Positions 34,057-59,800 of a stretch of DNA of 64,000 nt are shown piece after piece. The notes beneath the pieces were generated by a model, which saw nothing but the letters and a program-made list of their open reading frames with translations, was not told where the DNA came from and ran no database searches. Source of the DNA: Lepus europaeus (taxonomy: Eukaryota > Chordata > Mammalia > Lagomorpha > Leporidae). Numbering within the stretch: position 1 is the stretch's first letter; each line of letters starts with the position of its first letter. The stretch covers positions 64,833,297-64,897,296 of the forward strand of contig NC_084836.1 of the NCBI RefSeq assembly GCF_033115175.1. The letters are read 5' to 3'. Both the position numbers and the translations under genes were made by a program.

Positions 34057-34132
34057 TTATTAGGCCAAATACCCATGGCCATCATTTTTCAATGCTTTAG
34101 CTAGACTCTCAAAAGAACAGGGGAATATGATA

Positions 34133-34351
34133 ATATACCTGGGAAGGCAGCACAGGATGGCCAAGTACCTGGATCCCTGCTAGCCACGTGGGAGATTATG
34201 ATGGAGTTCCTGGCTTCTGGCTTTGGCCTGGCCCAGCTCTGGCTGTTGGGGCCATTTGAGGAGTGAACCAGTGCATGGAAGATCTGTGTATGAGTGTGTT
34301 TCACTTTGCCTCTCAAATAAATAAATAAATCTTAAAAAAAAAAAAAAAAAA
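34133..34351 (+). mobile_element. C repeat, 5'-truncated
   Basis: The head is absent. The element starts at ACCTGGGAAGGCAGCACAGG and ends with AATAAATAAATAAATCTT and A tail. Confidence 0.88.
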
Positions 34352-34390
34352 CCAGAGAACTAGAAATAATACAATTAAGATTCAGTTGAG

Positions 34391-34724
34391 GGGCTGGCAT
34401 TGTAGTGCAGCAGGTTACACAGCTGCCTGTGACACTGGCATCCCATGAGCAATGGTTTGAGTTCTGGCTGCTCCACTTCCAATCCAGTTCCCTGTTAATG
34501 CACATGAGAAAGAAGTGGAAGGTGGTTCAAGTGCTTGGGAACCTAAATTCATGTGGGAGACCCAAAAGAAGCTCCTGGCTCCTAGCTTTGGCCTGGCCCA
34601 GCCTGGGCTGTTGTGGCTTTTTGGAGAGTGAACCAGCAGATGGAAGATCCATCTCTCTCTCTCTCTCTCTCTATTCCTGACTTTCAAATAAACAAATATA
34701 TCTTAAAAAAAAAAAAAAAAAAAA
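34391..34724 (+). mobile_element. C repeat
   Basis: A sense copy from GGGGCTGGCATTGTAGTGC to CAAATAAACAAATATATC and A tail. Confidence 0.9.
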
Positions 34725-35105
34725 AGTTGACAATGAAAAAATGATCCACTCAAAGGCCAAAAAATAAACCAAAGCAAACTAGCCAATGTTGTTATGATTA
34801 TTACCTCGAAATTTGAGGTGCCAAAAAAAGAAGGGGGCTGAAGGAGCAGGTTATCCTTCCCTTCAATGTTTACAGCTCATAACAAAATAGATCAGATTTA
34901 ACATTTCTTAGTGCCACTCCATAGGAACAGTTTACCAAATGAATCCTTAAGTAGGGAGGACTGAGATTGACCATAGGCCAGCCCACCAAGGACAGCACTG
35001 GAGAGGGGTGGGAGTGGAGGATGTTTAGTGTGGGCAGCTCTCCAAGCTGCATAGGAAAGTAGGCATAACAGGAAAGGTTTCTAACTTGCCGATACTAGCT
35101 ACAAT
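34725..35105. other. RAB5B intron, no feature
   Basis: Unique intronic sequence. Nothing was recognised. Confidence 0.45.
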
Positions 35106-35450
35106 AAGACTCCATTTCTCGGGGCCGGTGCTGTGGCGTAGCAGGTAAAGCCACCGCCTGCAGTGCTGGCATCCCATATGGGCACTGGTTGAGTCCCAGC
35201 TTATCTGCTTCCGATCCAGCTCTCTGCTGTGGCCTGGGAAAGCAGAAGATGGCCCAAGTGTTTGGGCCCCTGCACCTGCGTGGGAAAACCCAGAGGAAGC
35301 TCCTGGCTCCTGGCTTCACATTGGCGCAGCTCCAGCCATTGTGGCCAATTGGGGAGTTAACCAGTGGATGGAGGACCTCTCCTTCTCTCTCTGTGTAACT
35401 CTTTCAAATAAATAATCTTGGAAAAAAAAAAAAAAAAGACTCCATTTTTC
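35106..35450 (+). mobile_element. C repeat with 15-bp TSD
   Basis: A sense copy flanked by AAGACTCCATTTCTC (35106-35120) and AAGACTCCATTTTTC (35436-35450), which differ at one base. Confidence 0.94.
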
Positions 35451-35589
35451 AGGCATCCTTCTACTTGCTGGCTTCAAGTTCCTCTATTAAATATATATGA
35501 AGGCTCTAGAAACTTATCACTTACCAAAAGAGACAGAGCTAGTATACAACTACAGGAGTCTAGTTCAATCCAATAACAGACCTATAAGG

Positions 35590-35720
35590 TCCATCAGAAA
35601 GGTAAGAGCCAGTCTGGAGGTCATTAGTTCAGTCTGTGTAGGTGAGGAAACTGAGGTACACACAAGACAACTTGTTTGCTGTTACTATAGTCAGCTATCA
35701 AACAACTGCTAAGTAACATA
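35590..35720 (-). mobile_element. MIR-like fragment
   Basis: GTGAGGAAACTGAGGTACAC followed by a diverged CAAGACAACTTG resembles the complement of MIR. Confidence 0.5.
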
Positions 35721-35756
35721 TGTAGGACTTCTAGTCAGGTACTCCTGTCTCTCACT

Positions 35757-36006
35757 TTTTTTGATTTATTTATTTGGAAGGTAGAGTCACAAAAAGGAGG
35801 GGGGGATCTCCATACCCTGGTTCACACCCCAAATGGCTGCAACAACCAGGAGCCAGGAACTCCACCCAGGTCTCCTGCAGGGGTGGCAGGGACCCAAATA
35901 CTTGGGCCATCCTCCACTGTTTTCCCAGGCACATTAGCAGGGAGCTGGATTGGAAGTGGAGCAGCTGGGGTCCAAAGTGCTGCTCATGTGGGATGCCAGC
36001 ACATGC
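35757..36006 (-). mobile_element. C repeat, head incomplete
   Basis: An antisense copy from GATTTATTTATTTGGAAGG to GGGATGCCAGCACATGC. The tRNA-like head is truncated. Confidence 0.83.
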
Positions 36007-36346
36007 ATGATACCTCTAAGGAAGTAGGAAATGCTGAACTCTGAAGGCTCCAGAATAGGAATAAGAGCTTAGATGGCATAAGGTTTCTGTCTGTATTCCA
36101 TTTAGGTAAGTACTTGCATTGGAATTTAAAACAAGCTAGGAAGACCAAGACCTTTCCTAACATGGGGTCCAGTTCTGTACCATTCTGACAGAGGACTGAT
36201 TTTTCACTACTCCTTTCTGTAAGGTCTTGATCAATTCCTGCCAGGAGAGTTAGAATAAAAGAAATTCAATGGGAAGCAAAAAGAAAACAAACATAACTTT
36301 TACAAGACTCAATGGAATTGGGATTAATACTGGAAATTTACTAAGT
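36007..36346. other. RAB5B intron, no feature
   Basis: Unique sequence. Nothing was recognised. Confidence 0.45.
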
Positions 36347-36672
36347 AGCAGCCATCATTGTGGTACAGTGGGATAAGCCACCACTTGCAATGCCAGCATC
36401 TCATGTGAGCATGAGTTTGAGTTCTGGCTGCTCCACTTCTGATCCAGCTCCTTGCTAATGCACCTGTGAAAACAGTGGAAGATGGCCCAAATGCTTGGGT
36501 CTCTGCCACCCATGTGGGAGACCGAGACTGGTTGGTGTTCCTGGCTCCTGGCTTCAGGCTGGTCTAGCCTGGCAGTTGCAGCCATATGGGGATTGCACCA
36601 GCAGGTGGAACATCTCTGTTTCTCCCTCTCTAACTTTGCCATGTGGCAAATAAGTAGTCTCAAAAAAAAAAT
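36347..36672 (+). mobile_element. C repeat with short TSD
   Basis: A sense copy from GCAGCCATCATTGTGGTAC to an A tail. TTACTAAGT occurs on both sides. Confidence 0.87.
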
Positions 36673-36950
36673 TACTAAGTTTTAGCAGAAGCCAGTAAAT
36701 ACTTTCAACTCCTTTCCAACTTTATTTGGACTCAAATCACCAAAATCTTGAACTGAGAGTTTTATACACTACTTGGTTCAGCTCTTTCATTGTGTTAATC
36801 CAATGTTATTCAATGAGTCACTGACTAAAATGAAAGCCCTTTTACTTCCCCCACCTTTTCCCTTATACTTCTCTAAGAGGTAAAAAGTATACTTATCTCA
36901 TATCAGCATGGTAATACTAACTGCCTATTATTGACCTAGGAAAGACTGTA
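36673..36950. other. RAB5B intron, no feature
   Basis: AT-rich intronic sequence. Nothing was recognised. Confidence 0.4.
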
Positions 36951-37260
36951 ATGCCCTTCCTCACTCTGCCTAGCAAAATCCTAATGTATCTCATAAGGCA
37001 AAGCTCAAATGGCCCCTTCTCTGTGAGACTGCTTAATTATCTCCCAAGTAGAATTCATCATTGCTACCTCTGTTGTTCCCTGGGTCTCTCAGTGTTAAGA
37101 TTGTGTTTCTGTCATAGTATTTACCACATTGTAAGAGTTGTGTCTGTTTGTTCTGCTAAAACCTGAACTTCTGAAAAAGCGAGACCATTTTTCATGTCAC
37201 TGTAAATCTGCACAGCAGGGCACAATGACTGGCCCCTGGTAGGTGCTCACTGAATGTTCC
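36951..37260 (+). mobile_element. LINE-2 3' end
   Basis: Successive segments match the L2 3' region: AGCTCAAATGGCCCCTTCTC, AGTATTTACCACATTG and GGTAGGTGCTCACTGAATG. This is an ancient, immobile copy. Confidence 0.75.
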
Positions 37261-37996
37261 CTAAATTAATTACGACCAAAGTAATTCTGCTTCCCTTCCC
37301 CAATCAACTCTCCACTTCTGTGTCATCTGGATAGATCTTACTCAGTTCCGTTTGGGCACATTTTTAATAGGCTCGAAAAACCAATTCATTCCCTGGTCCC
37401 TTTGTGATCTCCCTTGGATGGAGGGCCCCCTGGGACTCAGCCCACAAGGTACTGTTGCAACTCACACGGGCTAACTGCTTTTCCTGTCACCCGTGACTGT
37501 GCCTTAGATGGCCTAATCACACTCTATATGCAGCCCTCCCACCCCAACACTAAAGCAACTGTGGCTAAAAACAAAGTTCCCTGAATTTGCCCTTGATGTT
37601 AAATAGTTTAAAAACAAAAAGTCTGGGGTCATTATCTACTAAATTCATGAACATAAACATAAGTTTAAAAAGTAATTCCTACCACTCCAGAGGCAGGGAA
37701 CACTAGGAAGAGGTCCCCATTGCTCCTAAACTACAATGTAGCCCAGAAGTCTGCACACACACTCTGCCCGCCTGAGCGCCTCCTTATTCAGCTCAGTTAC
37801 TGTCCAGTGAATGCTCACTCTTTCCTAGAACACTCCTGGGCAGTAGGAGTGTAATGTGCAGGGAGTTTATGGTGCCCTTCCTCTCAGAGGGCTGCTATAT
37901 TTCCTTATTTCAAGCTCACTGTTTCACACTTTGGTTACTTTCTCATCTGAAATGCTTTAGGATTAGGGAGTGGGCTATATAATTGCTCCTCCTACT
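37261..37996. other. RAB5B intron, no feature
   Basis: Unique intronic sequence. Nothing was recognised. Confidence 0.4.
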
Positions 37997-38227
37997 CTGA
38001 GCCTTTTTTATTTTTTTATTTTTTTGACAGGCACAGTGGACAGTGAGAGAGACAGAGAGAAAGGTCTTCCTTTGCCGTTAGTTCACCCTCCAATGGCCGC
38101 CACGGTAGGCGAGCTGCTGCTGGCGCACCGCGCTGATCCAAAGGCAGGAGCCAGGTGCTTCTCCTGGTCTCCCATGGGGTGCAGGGCCCAAGCACCTTGG
38201 CCATCCTCCACTGCCTTCCTGAGCCTT
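37997..38227 (-). mobile_element. Young C repeat, 5'-truncated, with TSD
   Basis: The antisense copy holds only the 3' half of the element (38006-38218). CTGAGCCTT flanks it at 37997-38005 and 38219-38227, showing truncation at insertion rather than later deletion. Confidence 0.93.
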
Positions 38228-38825
38228 GTTCTTAGCAGTCTACTTCACGTCAGTGCACACGAGCAAAACAGAGAAGAGCAACCCTTGCTGCTAGGCAAAG
38301 AATTAGATGATACAGGGTTATGACACAAGGACAACAGAAAAGCCCTCTTCTCCAAATATAGTCTTGCAACTCCAGGTCCATGTTTGAAATTCACATTGAT
38401 AATTCCATTCCGTAGCTCCCTCTTAAGGTGCACAAGTCCTTGAAAGACTCAATACTTTAAATGACTATGTGCTACTTACACTTTAATATGGAACAATCCC
38501 AGATTCTTCCATGAAGGTAAGCTTTCATGAAGGGTAAAGTAGATAAAAAACCACAAAGGGACATAGAGCAGAAACAGGATATGATGAGGAGATGGGATAT
38601 GATGAGGGTTCAGAAAATGGCAGAATGGACAGGATTAAAACATACATTCCTCTATACAATTTTCTCAAGAACTGGCTTGGCAGATGAGAAAGGTTCTTTA
38701 AATAGGGAACAATAAGCATCATTTCTGATGGGCAATGTGCAAAGGCAGGGCATATTAGAAGGATTCTATAAAGCCAGTAAGGACAAATTCAAGTAACAGG
38801 GTAGTAGTATGAAATGCTCTAGCTA
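38228..38825. other. RAB5B intron, no feature
   Basis: Unique intronic sequence. Nothing was recognised. Confidence 0.4.
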
Positions 38826-39137
38826 TGGGGTGGCTTTGGGGCACAGCAGGTTAAGCTGCACTTGGAACACCTGCATCCCATATCAGAGTCCCCGGTTCAA
38901 ACTCTGCTACTCAATTTCTTACCCCGCTTCCTGCTACTGTATCCTGAGAGGCAGCAGATGATGGCCCAAGTGCTTGGGGGCTCTGCCACCCAGATGGGAG
39001 GCCAGGATGGAGTTCCAGGCTCCCAGCAGCCTGGCCTAGCTCTGCCTATTACGTGCATTTGGGGGAGTAAACCAGCAGATCAATCTCTTTTTCTCTGTTG
39101 CTCTTCTGAGCAGATGAAAATAAACAAACATTAAAGA
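38826..39137 (+). mobile_element. C repeat, diverged
   Basis: A sense copy from GGCTTTGGGGCACAGCAGG to GAAAATAAACAAACATT. A GGGGA/GAAGA patch follows. Confidence 0.82.
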
Positions 39138-40490
39138 CAGAGGAGGGGAGGGGAGAAGAGAAGAGAGGAAGAAATGCCCTAGCCATACACTCAACTCCGA
39201 TTTAGAAGAAAACCAATTTCAAGTCTAGAGAAACTTGGAAGCTTCTCAGATCCCTTTAGAAAGAGAGATACAAGGGGCCTCTTAGGAAAATCATTCTCAT
39301 CTTCCGGGATAAGGAATGGATGGTTAAGTGATGTGAATATGCAGAGATCATGAACCAGAAGACAGAAGTCTCAAATTCTTCACTTTCAGACATGCCAATA
39401 ATTATCCTAGACAAAATGGTCTGATTCACCTTAATGTTTCTTTCTTGCCGATAAAACAGAAAAGTTTTCTCCCTCTACCTGGACATTTCTTAGGGTCTCT
39501 AGCGCACAACTGGGATGTGTGTGTGTACTGCAGGAAGCAAATGACAACCTAAAATACACCCCTCCCTTGGTTGTCTGAATTTGGTGGAAAATAAAATGGC
39601 CAGTAAAAAATAATAACAGACTAACACCGAAAAGGTAAAAAAATGACAGATGACAGTCTGATAACAGAAAAACAGAATTGCTTTTGATGGCACATCCCCC
39701 AGTTAGATCAGTCTGGTCTCGACCTCCCTGAGTGAAACAGGAGGTATGTGAAGGAGGATTTGCACTGTGTACTTCTGTACAGCACAAGTAAAAGTACTTA
39801 AAAACGTGGATATTTTTGTAACTCAGGAATGCATTGATAAAATACATCAGTATAGAAGGGAAAAAGGAGGAAGTACAGTCAGGGAAAATCAAATAGGCTC
39901 CCATTTATCAGGGACTAGGTCAGCAGACCATTAAAAATGGAGAGAACAGGATTCCACTCCTCTGCCTTTTTTCTCTATTCCTCCATTCCTCAAATACCTG
40001 ATGGTTTGACTCAACTTCCTAGTAGTACAGAAACCTGGGCTCCTGATGAAGTGGACAAAGAACAAGGTGGTGATGCCAACCTTCTGCAATGGAATTTCTC
40101 CTTCTCCTCCAAATCTCTTCCTCACTGGTATCACCTCTTAATTCCAGGCCTGGTTAACTTCAGTACCTGACCAGGAATGCCCCAAGTCTAAGTCCCACAA
40201 AAGTTTCCACCAACTATGCTCAGACTATCTCTTGATGGCCAGGGATCCCTAAGTTCCTTTCTGGGTAAATAATGAGATCATCGCCCATTTCTAGGCTGAA
40301 GACCACATTATTAAGTGGGAAAGAACTAAACAAAACATCCCCACATTACCAACTTCTTTCGCGAGATAGGAATCCGTGGTAGGGAAGAGACACTGCAGTC
40401 TAAGACCAGACCCAGGGAGAAAGTGCAGGGGCTGAACCAGGAGCCGTCAACAGTCATGAAAAAAAAAAAAAGTAAACTCACTTCTTTCTC
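39138..40490. other. RAB5B intron, no feature
   Basis: Unique intronic sequence leading to the CpG island. Open frames here are short and unsupported. Confidence 0.4.
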
Positions 40491-41420
40491 CGTTCCCTAC
40501 CCTGGGACTATCAAAAACCTTCCCACTGCCCCAGCGAGACGCTAAGGGGAACAAAAGAACGGGTTCTCCCGAGGCTCAGCGTCCAGCCCACCCTGCAGCA
40601 TAGCCCCCGAAGCCCCGGCAAGAGACACCAGGCCCTGCTTCCGTGCCCTCAACTACCTCAGTCTTCCAGACCAGCAGAGCTGCCCTCTCTCACTGAACAG
40701 AAATCCTCTCGGCTCCACATCACAGCACCCCCAGTTCTCTTCACGGCAGCCACTTCCCCTCAAAAAGAATGCCTCTTACCCAACCTAAGAGCCCTTCTCG
40801 GGCCCTCCCAGTTAAGACAGCCCTCCAAGAGACCCGGCCCCGGCTACCCTCGGGGCCCGGGCGCCAGGTCAGACCCCTTCTCACCGCCCGGCAAATGGGC
40901 TTACCTCACCCGCTGCCCCGTCCCTTTCCCAGCTCCTCCCTCTCCATGAGTAATAAGGCCTGCCCCTACCCTCGCACGGCCTCCGGGCCTCCGGCTCCGG
41001 GCCGCCGGCATCCACCGCCTCCCCAACTTCAGCCTCCCAGCCCGCCCGGTCCCCTCCTCAGCGCCCCCACTAGGCCTGCCAGGGCCCGGCCCCCTTCTCC
41101 CCTCTCCACTGGGCCACTCTCTAACCCCTCGCCTAGGCCCAGTCCCGACTGCGCTCTGAGGCCAGGCCGCTCTCATCTCCCGGCGCCTCTGCCTCTGCCC
41201 TTGTGGGCTCCATCAGCTCGGTACCTGGGGCTCCGTCTCCCCCGTCGGGCCCAAGCCTGTGTCGAACAGACAAACAGCTGCAACTCAACCAAACCTCCTG
41301 CCCCTCCTCCTCCTCCTCGCCCTGGGGCGGGGGCCCCAGCCAATAGCATGATTACCCGCCTACCATCGAGGGTGGGCTGTATGTGCACTCATCCGCCAAT
41401 CCTCTGGAGAAAGGCGGGAC
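40490..41420 (-). promoter_or_regulatory. RAB5B: CpG island, RAB5B promoter and probable first exon
   Basis: A GC-rich block placed correctly for RAB5B exon 1. Two minus-strand donors are plausible: GGTGAG|GTAAGCC at 40905/40904 and CCCCAG|GTACCGAGC at 41225/41224. I cannot tell which is used. CCAAT motifs occur on the plus strand near 41,339 and 41,396. A 273-aa plus-strand open frame over the island is a composition artefact. Confidence 0.65.
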
Positions 41421-42480
41421 TCTTGGGGTGCTGTCGCCAACGAGTACGAGCAAGGGACTGGACAGGCAGGGTCATAAGCCAATACAGAGAGAGAAACCTG
41501 GAAGACGGACGAGGTGATGGGCCGTTAAAGAGCGAGCTCCCGGATACAGGGGGCGGTACGTCGTTGATAGACGTGCGTACCAACCAATAAAACCTCGACA
41601 CCCCATGACCCCCCCCCCCGCCTTTTGACTCATAAACATCTAATCAGGTGAGTGATGGAGGCGGGCCCAAGTGAGGCTTTAGCCAGTGCTGCGGAAATTC
41701 GGGACTTGACTGGCAGGCAAGGCGGAGTTGAAGGAAGCCTGAGGGAGGCCGTTGCTGACCTTCGCCCCTCCCCCTGGATTTGGCGGGGGCTGACTCGGGG
41801 GCCCTGCCCTCTATGACAAATTCGCGGGCGTAAGGGGAAATACCTCTGAGGGGACCCGCGCCTGGGAATTTGAGAGACGCGCCTCAGCGCTCTTCCTTTT
41901 AGCGAGGGTTCAGAGGTCGGGCGTTTTCGGCGTGGCCTGCGGGCGGTCTGAGATGTTTTTTTGATGGACAGTGGCAGCTACAAAAAGCGGTAGCTTGGAG
42001 ACGCCGTGGTAGTAATTTTCTATACTCAGTGGACATTTTTTGAATTGTATGTAAATGTGAATAGGAGAATCTTCAGAAACTCTGCCGTGTGTGATAAGTA
42101 ACGCGGCTTACTGGAAAGGCCGTGTCCAGGTGGAGTCCTCTGGAACCTACTTCCAAGCCTCCTGCAGATTCTGGAATGGTCGCTCTGTGTGTGTGGGTGG
42201 TGGTGTGGGGGGCGGTAGGACTTGCTGTGTGTGTAGGAAATGACAGGGCCTCAGCTTCCCTGGCTGTAAAATGGGTCCAATACCCACGTTACTCACCCTG
42301 GGTCTTATCCCAACTCCAAGTGCATCTTAGAGACCAAAAGAGGGCGGGAAGGTAGCCCTGCCCAGAGATTAGGCCCAGAGAGGCCGAAAACCAATCACCA
42401 CAATTTCACCTGCCCGGTCTCTCTCACACCATTCTTCTTGTGAATAATAAAGGAGGAACGAAATAACTACAAAACTAGGA
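41421..42480. other. RAB5B-CDK2 intergenic spacer
   Basis: A moderately GC-rich spacer with C-run (41612-41620). A MIR-like stretch (CAGCTTCCCTGGCTGTAAAA) occurs near 42,251. No gene was recognised. Confidence 0.5.
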
Positions 42481-43592
42481 ACTTTTTTTTTAATGAATTA
42501 CAAACTAAATTACAAATAACGTTAATAGTAAGGGCACTCAAGTTCAAGAAGTGGAAGAAAAAGAGCCAGAATCATAAAAAAGGAAAACATTTTTAACATT
42601 TGCATTACAAAACCCCAAGGTGCACATGGCAAAAAATCCACCCGCTCCTGTTTAAAAACTATAACCTGAAATATAAATATAATTGTTCATCCTTCTTTTA
42701 AAGAAATATATTTTCCCAATGTCAGCCCTGAAAAGTGTCAGCATTCTCAAAAGGATGTCTAAACCCTAACTTCCCCTCCTAGGGGGCGGGGGTGGCCCTC
42801 AGAGAAGACGGGAGCAGGGATCCATGGCAGTTGAAAAACTAAGAATCCTGAGGGCAGAGAAAAATGCAAACCTCTCTCACCTGCCTCATAAGGCCGTGGA
42901 GAAGCAATGGATGGGAGGGAGGCACAGTGCCTGTGTTAAGAGCCTTCAAGTCCTTGGGCCCACAGCCGGGGCAGACAGAGGGGCTGGGTGCTGGCATTTC
43001 TCCTGCAGGCCTCCCCTCGGGGCCTAGTCTTTTTTTTTTTTTTTGGGGGGGGGCTAGTCTTGAGTCTGCCCACCTGTCAGGTGAGGTGAAACAGCAAACC
43101 AAGAGTGGTTTTAACCAAATTCTTTAAGAACACTTCCTCCCTGTGGTGTTCTTCCTGCTCCTTTCTCCAAAGTTCCAGCTTAGCCAACCCTGTTAGTAGT
43201 TGACCTTTACAAAACTAGTGGCCACAGGAGGCTTGGGGGCCCAAACACATGGGATAATAATTACGGGGCATTCAGAGACTGGGAGAGAACAGTCAGCTCT
43301 GTTATTTTCAAAGACGAGCCCTTCTCAGCAAGGACTACAAGGAGGGGAGCGGGTGGTGACACTGACATAAATGCACGGGACACTGAAACTTCCTTTCATT
43401 CCCACCCATTCCTCCCTCAACCCTTCTATGCCCAGCGTCGGCAGGCCAGCAGGGGCAGGGGAGTGTCACGGTTGCTGGACAGGGTCAGAGGGCCTCCACC
43501 TGCGCCCAAACAGCCAGGGAGGGCCATGCTGGATCAAGCCCATACCAGGAGGAGTGGGTGACACCGGGGGATGAGGAACTTGGGCCAGGACG
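42481..43592 (-). other. CDK2: CDK2 3' UTR
   Basis: This follows the CDK2 stop codon. An ATTAAA signal on the minus strand (42494-42489) suggests the transcript ends near 42,480. It contains an odd T15G9 run at 43030-43053. Confidence 0.65.
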
Positions 43593-49260
<5,668 letters not shown>

Positions 49261-49559
49261 TCCCAAGCACCTGGCTGTAGTCCCGTCTCCAGGCGGTAGT
49301 AGGGATTCTCTGACCTCTCACTATTTTCACTCCGCCCCTTGGGAAAATGTGTATGGATTAAAAATTCCAACTGGTCTAGGGAGACTCCTTTGAAAAGCAA
49401 GGAAGCTTCGGATTCTCGCCGTAGAGGATTTCTGGGCCTCGGAGGGGTCGTTGCCCGGGCCTCTCAGCCTGCCCGGATAGTGTCTCCCTTTGTTTTTGGA
49501 CGCCGGGGTTCCTAGTCGGATAGAAACGGTGCATTAGCTCTTCCACGATGAATGGTGTG

Positions 49560-49860
49560 TGTTGCATGTGTGCTCTGTAGCTGCTTTGCAGCCAACTCTT
49601 CCCCAGGGGATGGAGGATGGCGAGATGACAGCGACCCAGTGAAACCAGAAACTGTCTTTGTGTAGCAGGGTGGGGAAGGAAGGTCCAGCCAGGGACCGGG
49701 GTCCCTAGCCGGTTCTGCTCACCCCCCCTCCAGTCCTCCGGCCCCTCCCAGGCCTCCCCTAGAGTGAAAGGAGGAAGGGCTATGCAAATACGCACCCCTT
49801 TCTTATATAGGGGCTTGGGCCCGCTCCCCAGCGCCTTTGGTTGCTGGAGGGAAGAACAGG
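49560..49860 (+). promoter_or_regulatory. PMEL: PMEL promoter and 5' UTR
   Basis: Upstream of the PMEL ATG are a CATGTG E-box (about 49,565-49,570; the core bound by MITF in pigment genes), an octamer ATGCAAAT (49782-49789) and a TATA-like TTATATAG (49803-49810). These place transcription start near 49,835 and leave a 5' UTR of about 25-30 bases. Binding is inferred from motifs only. Confidence 0.6.
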
Positions 49861-59369
<9,509 letters not shown>

Positions 59370-59458
59370 GCGCCCCCGCGTGACGCCTTGGTCTCTCTGG
59401 GGTTGACAGCAATGCCTGTGGGTTCTGCAGTCTTCCTCCAGAGGCAGCCGTGACCTGA

Positions 59459-59464
59459 AATAAA
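59459..59464 (+). terminator. PMEL: PMEL polyadenylation signal
   Basis: AATAAA lies 90 bases after the PMEL stop, giving a short 3' UTR that ends near 59,480. Confidence 0.85.
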
Positions 59465-59585
59465 TACTGAGAACCTAGTGCTACGGTTCCTTTGCTTCTT
59501 GGGAGAATTTGTCTTTTAAGGGGTGAAGGTATCAAAGAAGGTGTACCACTTACTTAGCAATATCCCGGTGGGGAGAAAAAGTCAT

Positions 59586-59591
59586 TTTATT
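59586..59591 (-). terminator. DGKA: DGKA polyadenylation signal
   Basis: Minus-strand AATAAA, 210 bases past the DGKA stop codon. The DGKA transcript should end near 59,565, fewer than 100 bases from the PMEL end. Confidence 0.75.
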
Positions 59592-59616
59592 CTGATGAGG
59601 CACTTTCAACGTATGT

Positions 59617-59641
59617 GGGGTGTGTGTGTGTGTGTGTGTGT
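59617..59641. repeat. (GT)n microsatellite
   Basis: A GT dinucleotide run within the DGKA 3' UTR. Confidence 0.9.
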
Positions 59642-59800
59642 TTAACAGTGAGGTGGGGCAGGACAATAAATACTGTGAGGATGAAGGAACACGCTCCTGA
59701 GCGGACAGGAGGGTGTGGCAGCAATGTACAGAGCTTTGGGGGTGGAGTCCAAACCCTGGGAGGTGGGCTCAAGACTGGCTTGGGGGCTGCAGGTGTCCCC

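Noticed and set aside
40769-41590. A 273-codon open frame over the RAB5B CpG island
   Set aside because: Low-complexity Pro/Arg/Ser composition driven by GC content, wrong strand for RAB5B, and no splice sites or domain.
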